From: Byssochlamys sp. IMV 00236 | Taxonomy: Eukaryota; Ascomycota; Eurotiomycetes; Eurotiales; Thermoascaceae | Assembly: GCA_001931875.2 (NCBI GenBank) | Contig: MSJH02000589.1 | Coordinates: forward strand, 1 to 64,000 | Length of the DNA: 64,000 nucleotides | Direction of reading: 5' to 3' | In this document: positions 51,501 to 64,000 of the stretch, one piece after another | Numbering within the stretch: position 1 is the first letter of the stretch | How the letters are laid out: each line of letters begins with the position of its first letter | The notes under the pieces: generated by a model | The model's database searches: none | Seen by the model: only the letters and a program-made list of their open reading frames with translations | Told to the model about the DNA's origin: nothing | Translations under genes and position numbers: made by a program

Positions 51501-54500
51501 TAAGCGGTATAATTGATATCCAAGTAAGCCTAATAAGGGAGCATAAGATTCATAAAGATAACGATGAACTGAAAATTACCCAGTATCTCTAAACGAGAAT
51601 TCTTCATTTCCTTCATAAATGTCTATGTATTGTAATGACTCTACTAGTGACCATATAAAACAGACACTTAATGCTACTGGCACACAAATCACTGTGCCCC
51701 ATACAAGTGCCTTTTCATCAACATGTTATTATTATTTGTTTCTAAGCGTGATCAATGACTTACTTTTGTAAACATTCGTAAAATGATCAGCCAAAAGGTA
51801 GCAATAACCAAAGACGTTGCAATAACCGTAGCCAACATGCCTGCACTGTCTTTTATTACTTTAAAAGTGGATTCTTTTACAAGGTCTTCTACAGCATGTG
51901 TCTATACAAAGAGGAATTGGTAAAGGAGTGCATGCAAGTATGTTTTGTCTTACATCGGTTGTAAATAATATAATGATGCCTGATATAAGAAATATTGAAA
52001 ATGCTATCCCATAAAGTAAAGCAAAGATAGGATCCTTATATTTTCGATCCATTTGACTTAATTCAGGTGGTATCTAAATAGAGAAATTTTAAAATGTCAA
52101 ATATATAAATTACGTAACTATTTACAGATGAAGTTATCGGTAGCAGTGAATCGGTTAATGATTTTGGATTGAGTGGTGGTAGAGTAGAGGATGGCTCTAG
52201 TAGTGGATCAAGATAGATAGCAGAAGGTTTCTACAAAAAAAGAGAGAGAGACAGTCGCGCAGTTAATAGATTGTAATTTTAAATAGATTGAATATTTACA
52301 GGACTTTCTTCATAGCTTTCTCCAATATCCGATACTACATTACTTTGTTCGAATAGTAATTGACTTCTGTCCGAATATGCATTTGAGAAACTAAGGGGTA
52401 TACTGTCTTCATTGATATGGTCACTTTGATGAACTGAATAAAACAGGCTATGTGAATACTCCTCTTCATTCTCCGATTCAGCATCCATCTGTGCATAGTA
52501 TCCACTTCTTTTTCCATAAATGATACTATTTTTTATATTAGAAATAGCTTCTTTTGCGAAATGGATAGATTGCTCCATGTCGAAACAAGATAAAATAAAA
52601 ATAAACAAGAAAAAGAAAAAGGTAGTTGTCTTTTTTTTCGGTTTTCATGCAGCATCGTGACTTGTCATTCAACGTGACTCTTTCCAACAAGAGCAATGAT
52701 AACAAATTTAATCCAAAGAACAAGCTATTTCGTATTCTTTTTTCATTTTATTGTGCGTTGAATGTTTATTATTATTTTTATTAACCACAACGTTTTTCTA
52801 CAAAGTATCTTTTTCTTTCTTTTTTTTTTTGAGGTAATGTATACAGACTTTTTTTTATGCTCTGCGTTTTCTTGCTTCTGCCATTTGAATACGCTTGAAT
52901 CCATTTATTAAGTCATCCACTTGAGGATAAGACACGTTTCTCAAACGATAACCATCTGGCAGTACCTTGACAACCTAAGTTGAAATTTAATGTCTATTGT
53001 CTTTACACATTTTATATATATACTTTACCCATCGCATAGGTGGTCCTTTTACACTTATTTTAAAGCCTAAATCAAAGTAGCCTGCTTTTTCACTTTGACA
53101 AAAGCCATAAGCTGACATCTTTGGATTCGCTTGAGTTAATGCTGTTAAATGCTCGTTCAATGCACGGCTACCACCAGGTACATATTTAGGATGTGCCATA
53201 ATCTCTTCAACTTTGCGTGCAACCGCTTCGACATAGGTCACAATCAATTCATCCAAATCTTCAAACATCTGGTTGCCGATCTTTAGTTTTGGTGGTGCAT
53301 GAATATCATTATTGTTCTTAACTTCTAATACGTCAATATGCTGATAGATTCCGTCATCCACTTTCCATGTAATGGCAATATGATCATAGCCATGTGAAGA
53401 TGGTCGAATGACCAAGTCACCACGTTGACGTGAAGATAAATACTCTTCGGCCTCCATATGATTAAATGGTCTGAACAGTGGATGCTTGATAACACGTTTC
53501 GATTTTGATTGTTTACGTCTGTTTGCCTTTTGCTGTTCTTTATCTTTTGCCTCAGCAGTATGATCATAATATGTATCCTCGGGCAAGCGACGAAGATGTA
53601 GATCACTTCCAGGCTTGGTATCTGAAGGTTTACAAGACAATTCTATCGTAAACTTGTCACGATCGATTCTTAATACTTTACAGTTGATTGTTTGTCCAAC
53701 TTTTAGTACATCAGATACATTCATGACACGTTCATCAGAAACATTGTTGACATAAATGATTCCTTCCAAACCAGAGTCAAGCACACAGTTTGCAACTTTG
53801 CCACGACAGGCAACCACCATCGCTGGTATGATAAAGCCTTCACTCAACTGTTGACGCGTTTCTCCAGTCACCATGACAAATTGTTCTTCCATCGTAGGGC
53901 GAGCATATCGGTTACGACGATCATGATAAGGACCCTGAAGTTCAAGCTTTATATGCTCTAATATTTGTCGCTTAGGCGCATTGTACTGCTTACGCAGAAC
54001 AACAGCATAGTCGTCCAAAATTAAGTCGTTCAGCTTGTCAGGATATTCCTTAATCACACGAGTGACAACAGCCACCTTGGAGTCATAGTCATCCATTTCG
54101 TCTTCGTCAATTTCAAGGGCATCAGCAGCCATTTTTCTCGCCAATTCGTAATCCTGAGGATGAATACGTGTGTCATCTAAAATATCTGCTCCATCTACAT
54201 CTCGAATGCGAAGATAACTTGCACAGTTCATAAATGTATTTGCTGGTGTCAATTTACGAAGTACAAGAGCTGTACGGCTTTCAAGTTCACCCGTCGCTTC
54301 AATCTTTTTCAAGATGCTTTGGGCCTTACGAGGGCCAAACCCACAGACATATTGAAGAGCGCTAGCCAGATAGGGACTTTGAACGGCTGCATTGATATCA
54401 ACGCCCAAGTCATTAATAACGCTAATCAATGCGCGTTCCAAGTAAAATAACAGTGTATCTTCGGGTATCAGATGTTGAAGGTCATGATGGTGAATGGCCA

Positions 54501-57500
54501 ACAAGTCGCGACCTAAGCTAGCGTATTCCATCACGGGATTTTGAAGTCGACGAGCAAGGGAGATACAGTACCTCATCGTCTCTGTATGCTCGGGGAATTC
54601 TTGCTGAGCACGGCGTGAACTCTTGTAGAGTCTTGCTGTTTCGTCATCTACGATCACCATGTCCATTTTAGAAAGCCCACTTTGCTCGTTCGACTGATTG
54701 ATTTCACTTAGCATCGTTTGCATATGTTTTATCACTTTGCGTATCTCTGCATTGTAACCTGCAACACCTAGTACGTTGGCCTTTTTTGACTTGATGAACT
54801 CGGAGAGTTGCTTCCAATCCTTCTCGTCTTTCAAATTAGGCACTTCTATCTGATCCAATACTTTTCCACGTTGGTTTACAAAGACTGCAACAACTGGGTC
54901 TTTATGAGTACCGTTCCCAGCTGTAACTGTGACTACGCGAGGAACTGCACTCTTGAATTGAGATTCTGGACCTCTAAATGGTCCAACATTGATTTTGTTG
55001 TAAAGACTGGTAAAGGCTGCATGACAAACAGACTCTTGAGCTTCCATGCGTAGTTTTTCACGTACATGCTTTTTCATCAATGGAAGTAAGTATTCTTGCA
55101 ATGCCAAGTTCAAGACTTCCTTTCGTTGCTCGTTCCATTGCTGTACAGAGTCACTGAAGCCATCTGAAAGGTAAAACTCACACATTCGGCCGAGCCAGGA
55201 AGGATAGTCTTGGATGCTTATGGTCACATTCAAAAGACCATCTGCTTCACCCTTCAATATTTGCAAGAACTGTCCATCCTTAAAGGCGTCGCGGGGTTTA
55301 TCTGATAAGTACTTGAAAGGTTTCATCGGATGAAGATCATCAATCACGGTATACCCTTTTTCTGTTGGTCTGACTGTCACTGTACCATAAGCTTCCCAAT
55401 CACGACGCATCGCTCTACGTACTTGTGGGTCATAAGCAAGCTCTTGAGCCAAAATAGATCGAGCAGCCTTCAAGACTTTGTGTTCATCTGTGAATACATT
55501 GTCAATATAGAGATGTGCTTCTGCAATAGGATCCAAAGGACTGTCTTCGGGGAAATATTGACGTGTACTTTCCATGTAGTTTGTACCAAATTGTCTTGCT
55601 GTAACGCCGAATTTGGGTAAAAGATTATGAATACCAGAATCTTTACTAGATTGATACAAGGATTTTGTAGTGGGACGTTTAGGCCCACGATTATGCTGCT
55701 GAATAGCATTGATCCTTTCAGAAAAGTTGAGATTGACATATTCAGTTAAATCGGTGATTTCCTCTACTCTTTCTGCTCTACTCAGTATAGTGTCTACATA
55801 TTCATCTGTAATCTGTGCCTTTTCGAGGAAATCTCTTAAAGCCTGGCGACGCTCTACAAAGCCGTGATATTTGAAATCCCAGTCGTATATCTCCCAAAGA
55901 TCTTTTTCTGTCAAAATTTCTTTACTAATGCCTGTGTCTTTGTTAATTTCTGTAAAGAAATCTCGACGATGGTCTTTGATATGAGGCACTTCTAAGAATT
56001 CACGAGTGAGGAATCCAACAACATACGCGATGGCCGAAATAAACTGTTCGTCAGGCTGTAGCATGCCTCTAGCATTCACCATAGCTTGAGCAATCCAGAG
56101 AGCTTCCTCTTGAACCTCTTCGTTGGTTGCTTGCTCAAATGATTTGTTGGTGCCTTCATATCGCATCTGAAGACGCTCTGGGACATCACGCAAACGAATT
56201 TCTTCATCCTGCTCTGTCATCATACGTTCTGCAAGCTCGCTAGGTTCAAATATATCAGCCAATTGAGGTTCACGCTCTCTCTCGGCTTCTTCCTCCTAAT
56301 TTGACATATTTAGACTGATATATAAACAGTCAATTGTATGCTTCATACCTCATCATTATATAAAGCCCATTCGTATTCTCTACCATCGCCAAAGATATCG
56401 TACATGTCAACAAGTACACTAAAGCGGTTGTTAGATACAAGTCTATAAAGATGCATTATGATTCTTACTCTTCGCTCATGCCTTCGGGTAAAATGCTCAT
56501 CATGTCCATGTTTGCCTTTCTTCTGCCACGTCGTTCGTCATCGTAACCACGAGCCTCAGCTCTTTCGCCCAGTACTTCATTTAAATCGTCCTCGTCATCC
56601 TCATCTGCAATGAAATCTCCCATATCATCATACATATCACGACGATATCTAGAACGGTCATCGTAATCCTCAGCATAATCATCACGTTGGTTCTGATCTT
56701 CAGCCTGTTCTTCATCAGAGAAAATGTTTCCTACATTTCTTGATTCCTGACGTGACAATTCTTCACGACCGCGTTTAAGACGCTTCAGTTTAGGCTGTTT
56801 ACAATAAAAGGCGAGTTCCGTTCAGTGTTTCTACATATTTATCACAAAAAACCCACTTACGCCCGTAGAACGGTTTAACTTGATTCCCATATTTTCTTCA
56901 AGCAATTCTAAATCTTCTTCGTCCAAATCCTCATCGTCTATAATAGCAATATAAATAAGACACGTTTGCCCACGATTATTACACATTGTCTACACATTAC
57001 AGTCTTCAGCCTTCTTTCTCTTTTTACGACGAACAGTTACTTCTTCAGACGCATCAGACTCCTCTTCATCGTCTACGATGAATCCTTCTGCAATCTGTAT
57101 GTAATTCAATTAATACAAGTAAAAAACATTTTTAGCAAATGTACTTTTCGAGCTTCTTCCTCGTCTTCTTCTTCTTCTTCCTCATCTTCATCATCTTCGT
57201 CATTATCATCGTCTTCTATTGCGTTTCCAGCACGTCGACGATTATAGGTAATATCTTCACCTTCTTCTTCATCGTCATCGTCGTCTTCTCTACCAAAGCG
57301 ATGAATGTCGTCTTCGTCTTGATTAAATATATTAGACTCTTCGTCGCTTCTTGACATGTTTTAAGTGTAAAAGAAACTAGTTTTCACAGCTGTGCTTTTT
57401 TTAAAAGAAAAAAAAATGCACAGTTTTGACAAACACATACACACACACGCTTTTCCACCAAAGGAAAAATGACCAATAAAAATTAGCATGGTTAACTAAA

Positions 57501-60500
57501 GTCACAGTGAAAGCTTGTCTGAACAACTTGGCCAATCAAACTCCTGAAATTTTCATAAGAGTGAGGCACAGTGTGGATACAGGATTTTACTCTAAAGACA
57601 GCACACATCCTAAAGCGAACCTCATTTAAACAACAGCTAGCATTGATTAATACTTTCTCTTATTAAAAGCTTCAATTGAATAAGATGATCTGAGAACTGA
57701 ATGGTTCTTGAGCTGCCTCCACAATAGTATAAATAGGGCACTCCTTTTGTTTTAAATAAAGAACAACTTAATTGAGTCTGATTATTTCTCGTCTCTTATA
57801 TTTATTGATACTGACTTAATATTAAGTCATCAAGCTCTTCTAAAGAACCGATCATATCACAAGGTTTGATTTCAATCAATCCAAGATGCTCATCTTCAAG
57901 CTTCTCCATCAACTTTCTTTGCATCTGTATATCGTTCTATTTTATAAAGAGGAATAAAATCAGTCATTATTAAGTTATCGATAGGATAGTGAATACGTAC
58001 GTAAATGAATGCAAATAAATTTAAAATCTTCAGCATTTGCTTCCAATCATTGTGTACCAAGGGGATCTCAGCCGAACCGCATTCAATGGCTTGCCATGAG
58101 TTTCTGTTTTTAACTGAATAGCGAGTCAAGGTCATCTTCTTCTGGATAACATGCATTGAATAAGCATGTATTTTTTTTTTTACAGTTGAAAAAGATGTCT
58201 TATTGTATTTACACATAATACTCAGTATTATGTCAATTCCGTTGACCAAATTTTTGACCGAGTCTTCTTTGGTGTATATGATGTCTTAGGCATGGCCATA
58301 CCTATTGTTTCTAATTATTTAAATTCATATGGAATAAATACATTACTTATTGCTTACCCCGATGGTTCTATGACCACACAGCTTGTTCCATTTAAGTACG
58401 ATCCAATGCCATCGGTGAATCTTAGATCCCCTTTATTTTTGTTAATATAGAAAACGACAGTGGCCGCTTCTTTATCTTTTTTCTTACCCTTATACAACAC
58501 AATTCAGTTTATAAAAAACAAAGCTACATACTATTCTTAAATAAAACTTACCAGCGGAAAGAGATAGCATTGGCAATGTTACCAAAGTATTTAAACAATG
58601 GTAATACATTTTCGACAAAGATGGTACGTTCGTCATTAATGAGGGTGGCTGTGATACGTTGGCAATTAATGGTGAAATCAATACATGCGAACTTGTTGTA
58701 TTTCTGGTATTTGTATATATAAGAACAGTAGAAGTCAATAGTTAACAATTAGTACTCTTTATTTAAAGTTGAGAGAAGAACTAATAAATGAGGGTACGAC
58801 CTGAATATATACGAGGGGTGATAACTACCAATATCTGACGTCGTCTATTGGCTAAGGATGGATAAATAGAGAATTAAAAGATGTGTGATCTACATAAACA
58901 CGATAGAACTTGATAAATTTATTGAAGAGGTTCTTTTGATAAGCTAGGGCAGTAATTTTCTCATCGAAATCGGTACTATCAAGACTTATTATTTCCATAG
59001 CACCTGAAATGCTTTTGATTGACGTGCTGTTGTCATGGTTATTATTGATTTCTGTATATTCTTGAAGTGTTTCTTCACTTGCAAGCGTGTTATTTGAGCT
59101 GAAACACAGGTCAGTCTTTTTTAATATTAGCTGCAAGTTTTCGCCATCAATTATTGGTGTATTAGGCGAGACAATACGCTCTGGAGTCTGCATTGTGAAA
59201 GCTTTTTTATTGACAATCAATGCCGTTGGTTCCTATAAATTTAGTTTGTAATTAGTATTGCTTACAATACAATAAGAGTTTATTAAATTAAATCTTACTT
59301 TGAGTTTTCTCTTTCTGCTACTCTCCGCAAAATTATCACTTATTACTTCATTTGATGCAATCTAAACTTCTTCTTGTAGTACTTGCTCGGGATTCTGAAA
59401 TCTTGATTGTCTCTCTTTTTCTTCATATTTTTGGGAAACACTACATACAACAGAAAATGCACAAGAAATTAGACTAATACTATGGGCGCCACCTCTACCC
59501 TTACCTATTATGTCTTTCAACAAATCCTTTGAATGTGTGACGCCGTGTTAAACATGGCTTTATAAAGTCGCCTTGTTAGTTTATGTTCTTTTCAAGAAGA
59601 AAGAGATAAAAAAAGAAATGTTGTTATTTATGTTGTCAGTTGATCAAAAAAGACCATTTATGATAAATTCGTATTTACATTATTTAGCTTATTTTCTGGT
59701 ACATGTGGTGTTCACCTTTTCCGGTTCATCTACTAAACTTTCCATTATTTGGTTCTAAAAAAAAAAACAACAGCTAATCAGAAGCATAAGCTTGGGGCTG
59801 TATCTAGATATATATTACTTTGAAGCTGAACATTGTTTCTAAAAACGTTTCCATATGCTGGGCGTTACAGGTAAAATTTGGTATCATTAACGTATCATGT
59901 TGAATTAGCTTGTATTCACCGTTTTCATCTAATTCCTCTGTTGCGAAGCTCATTTTGTACCCTAATTAATACATAAGAAAGATAATGTGGATCAGTTGCT
60001 TATCATTTACAAATTTTATTCTGCTTACCATCGACTAAAATGCCAAAGGTTTTGAATTCTTTGGCTGTTTTGGCAACCTTCACTCGTAAATGTAGTTGTC
60101 TTTTGCAAAGTTCTCCAATTCTGCAAAAGTCAACTTCTACTAATCCTTTACAAGTATAAAAAGGCTTGGTTTCGATTGTTCCAACTTCAATAACGTTGTG
60201 TGATATGATGATACAATTAGGGCGAGGGACGCAGTAACCTTCCGGTATTTCCCTGGTCGCAAAGGATGTGATGTTCCTATTATCATAGGTAAAAATTAAA
60301 CATACATTCATAGTTATTCGTTTTTTATTATATCATACCAATCAATTGAGAGTGAATCATCCATAGAAAACATGTTTTGTAGTAAGCATGTGTTGTATTT
60401 AGGTTTTGAAAATAGTTTTAAACAAAGTAGAAAGTAAGATGAGACTGTGTTGTATCTTTATTCGGAATAAAGTGAAGAAAAAAGAGATGATAGCATAATC

Positions 60501-63500
60501 AATACTTATATATTAAGAAGCTGTGTTATTTAAACTGCGTTGACTACATTCTATTGAGGTGTAATAGAACTTGTAGTAACAGTAGGTTCAACTCTAGATA
60601 TTGTATTTAAGCACTGAATAGTAGCGTGGATACTACAGCATGAAGCATATTTCATGATGTAATAAAAAAAAAGAAGGATTTGGGAGAATAACACAAATAG
60701 TGTATGACCAAGACTAGGAAATAAGTCCAAGGATGTGCACTATATACAAAGAATGCAGAAATCTATTGCCTTTTAGTCTTTTTACTATATAGAATTAGAA
60801 GTGAACAAGCTCATTAAAATATAAATACAAGTGATCATCTGAATGAAATATGAAAAGTATAAAAGTCATGAAACACTTTAGAAATAAACAAAAGTGTGAG
60901 TGTAAACCTTAATTTCTTGCAAGGAGTAAAACCTTATTTATTGAAAACAATAACTTCATGCAACTAAGAAAAGGGTACAAAAAGAGAGAAATTTGCCTTT
61001 ATCCCCTTTTTTCTCTCTTTTCTCTTTACTCTTTTTGGTTATTCTCTTTGGTCAAGGCAAGTTTTTATAAACTGACTTAGCAAGACGATGGTTGTGTGTT
61101 CAATGATTTCTATGCAATCTCTTTCTATGATGCTCAACACGTGTCCTGGACTGACAGCGGTCGTTCGTTTCATCACTCAATTAGAGGCTTTCAGGTAGCC
61201 AAAAGGAGAGTTATGGGACATTCGATTGGAATCTTTACAGGGAGCTAGCTATTTGAAATCACAGTTGTGACAGATTGATAATGATGCTCCCCGCTGTCTG
61301 GCTGGTGCAAAGGGGTACATAAGTTAGTTAACAATTGACAAGGCTCAGCTAATGCATGCCCCAACGGTACGTCTGCTACTGCGGGCCTTTGCAGGCTGCT
61401 TGGTATTTAATGATCTGATAATTTTATAGGTGCCTGATCCCTTGTTCTGATGGTCAACGACAGACCTGAAGAATGATGTTACAGCAGCAATCAGAACCTT
61501 TAGAAGTCTTTTGGCATCGTTGATGACCTTTTTCTTCTTCTCTAAGCTGTATGATTTGTTGATATAAAACCCATAAAGAGTGGTAGGGCACAAATAAAGC
61601 TATTGTTAAAAGCACGTCCTATAAACTATGCTACTTTGAGTTGTAGCATTCACGTATAAATCGAATTATATAATGCATTTTTCACTTGAACAGCTTCCAG
61701 TTTCCTCTCAAAAGAGCATTTTGCAGTTCCCTTTTGCAGTGCCACTAGTATTACCCTTATTATATTACGCTTGAATAGTCTAGCTCAATAAACAGGCGCT
61801 CAGTAGGTGTGCTGGTTGATTTTATATCTATATGATAACAAGGCGACAGAAACCGATCTAATTAGAAACTTTTGAATAATGCCAATAGCGATTTTGGCTT
61901 CTTGACTGTTTGTATTCCAAATAAGACCATACCTTCTCTATTTTATTGATGAAGTGATAGATATGCCGACATAGATCATAAGTAACTCTTTTTCACCATT
62001 TTTATTATGATAACAACAGTTGAAATGTACCATCACGACTTTATCATGAGAATATTAAACAAGTAGATATTGTCCAAGCAGTAAAAGTAGATATGCACAC
62101 ACGTGACGTAGAGATGCGCCACTCTTACTGAGTTTTCTTTACAATTATGAAAAACTTAATTTGACGGTCTTCAGTGTCTCAAAGAAATCAAAAAAAGACA
62201 ATGTCACTTGTGGAATACTTTCTTTTGAAGGTTGACTATGCTCTGAGCCTCATTTTTTGATCACTACTTGATCTATCTGAGCGATTTACAAGCAGATCAA
62301 GGAGCAGTGTTTAGATATTTGTTTCACCAATACTCAATTAAGTTGTATTCCTGTCGGTATTTTAGTAAGTCTCTTTAGGGATCAACGAATAATAACCCTC
62401 AAGGTAACGTCAACCTGGGAGTTCGAGAAACTCTGTGAAATTTTATGCACATGTGTAGCATTCTTCGGTCATACTGATTGCTGCTAAGTAAATGATATAT
62501 ATGATTGGTCAAAAGCTACAGACAAGACAAGAGAGAGAGAGAGAATAAACAAAAGGCTTAAATATATTTCATATCGTAGCCTTGTTTATCACTCTTTGTG
62601 ATAAACAATAAATCAGCCACAGCGGCGAGTTACAAATGAATAAGGTAATCGAGGTAAACTTAAAACGAAATCTATGATGAGCTTGATTTAGTATGAAGAA
62701 TAGTCTTTTTCTATCTGCTAAGCAAAAAAAAAAAAAAAATCAAGACTGCATAGATTCGTTGCTTAGCAACATACGTGTGTTACACGGACAATATTATCCA
62801 AAAAAGGTAAATATTCACCGAGGGCTCCGCACGTCAGATCAATTCATATATAAAGGGAGAGATAGCCACCTTTCTCTCTTGTTTTATTCACTCAACATGC
62901 AAGAAACACAAAGTAATAACTACCAAAGTATCTCTGAATCAGATAAGAGCACCAAAGCTTCTTCTGAGCCAATCAATAACCCTAAAGACATCGAGTCATC
63001 ATCCACTACGATTCATATGGATCAAGAACCTAAAGTAGAGCAAGATCAGCCAATGACTTGGAAAGAGAAGCTCAAGACATTCTTTTTCTATGCAAAACCA
63101 ATGATTGTCATGTTAGTGATCGATGTTGGAATACCTCTCGCTATCTATTATGGTACCAAAGGTGCGATAGGCCCCTTGATTGCTCTGATCATATCTGGTA
63201 TACCTCCTCTATTACATGTCATCTACTCTTTCATCAGACACAGACGTTTGGAAATTCTTGGATGTATATTTGTTGTATCATTTATCATATCTGCTGTTTT
63301 GTCATTGATTACAGGTAATTCGGAAATTGTAAGGAATGATTTTGACTGACAGTCTTTCTAGGCGATGTACGTTTGACACTACTCCGAGATTCGAGCACAA
63401 CAGCCTTAATCAGTGTCATGTTCTTTGTCACACTTATTCCTCTGCAAACAAAATGGTTTGACATTAAGCCTATGGTATTCTTAATCTCTCAACAGATGTT

Positions 63501-64000
63501 TGCCAATGCACCTCCAATTACTTGGGTTGATCAGAGTGGGCAAGAACAGTCTTCCCCAAGGTTGATCTTTGTCTGGGAACATGTCAAAATGTTTCGAACA
63601 TATTGTTACATTTTAACCTTTGCCTGGAGCGTGATACTTATGGGCGAATTTGCTGCCAAGGTGATTATGATTAAGAGTACCTTAGATGTTGATCATATTG
63701 TGCTCTATGGCAACATTATAATCATCACTATGTCTGTCACAATGTCCCTTATCACATCATTTACTAGCAGATTTATCAGGAAAAGATCGGTGGTACTTGT
63801 TCAAGAATGGATGAAGGAAAATAATTATAGAGATCGATTGCCACAATAATATTCATCTATTTATATACATATTTGCATCCTGTCATTATAAATATAGCAC
63901 ATCAAATATATGTAATTATTCTTCAACTAGAACACTAGTGAATAAAATATAACATTTTATCGTTTTGTACTTATAAGGCGTTAAGAGAGCTTTCATTGCC

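Overview
The window is nuclear DNA of a filamentous fungus, most likely a Mucorales species (Mucoromycota). It is AT-rich, nearly every gene is cut by several 40-80 nt GT-AG introns, and the gene set (velvet regulator, MADS-box factor, choline-transporter-like protein, HDA2/3-like subunit, P5B ATPase) is fungal. The mobile-element debris (LINE, Tc1-like, Fanzor-like, LTR gag-protease) is of types common in Mucorales. The species cannot be named from sequence alone. Most gene models below were rebuilt by hand: I joined open frames at splice sites and checked that the phases agree. Exon ends are therefore predictions.

Layout. 1-12 kb is dense: a C2H2 zinc-finger factor (919-2697), an HDA2/3-like deacetylase-complex subunit (2896-4791, minus), a CWF19L1/Drn1-like splicing protein (5025-7109, minus) divergently paired with SF3b subunit 3 (7279-11182), a TTC9-like TPR protein (11369-12013) and a DUF202 membrane protein (12476-13007, minus). 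13-16.2 kb is a graveyard of mobile elements: a broken LINE reverse transcriptase, then the head of a Tc1-like transposase joined to what looks like a Fanzor/TnpB-like tail. 16.3-22.2 kb holds a TMEM70-like mitochondrial protein, a small coiled-coil protein, an NPC2-like lipid-binding protein with a 5-nt exon, a METTL25-like methyltransferase and a nine-exon velvet regulator. 22.2-26.6 kb is gene-poor.

26.6-30.2 kb has a cytochrome-b5-reductase-like enzyme and a Hos4/ANKRD11-like ankyrin protein. 30.2-33 kb is decayed repeat. 33-36.9 kb has a MADS-box factor facing a three-SH3 adaptor. 37.6-39.8 kb is a dead LTR element (LTR, gag, protease; no polymerase). 40.9-57.4 kb is again dense: Ccr4 deadenylase, a bacterial-type sugar-phosphate isomerase (KpsF/GutQ), a P5B-like ATPase with a Cys-rich N-terminus, a choline-transporter-like protein and the elongation factor Spt6. 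57.8-60.4 kb is a gene I do not recognise, 60.4-62.9 kb is gene-poor, and a VC0807-like membrane protein ends the window.

There are no operons. Functional themes are gene expression (SF3b3, CWF19L1, Spt6, Ccr4, HDA2/3, Hos4-like) and membrane or lipid handling (NPC2-like, CTL, P5B, DUF202). The only adjacent pair with an obvious shared role is CWF19L1/SF3b3, which share a 169-bp intergenic promoter. The most unusual features are the Tc1/Fanzor junction, the 5-nt exon, the Cys-rich P5B ATPase, the intronless KpsF/GutQ gene and the CIN85-like SH3 protein.
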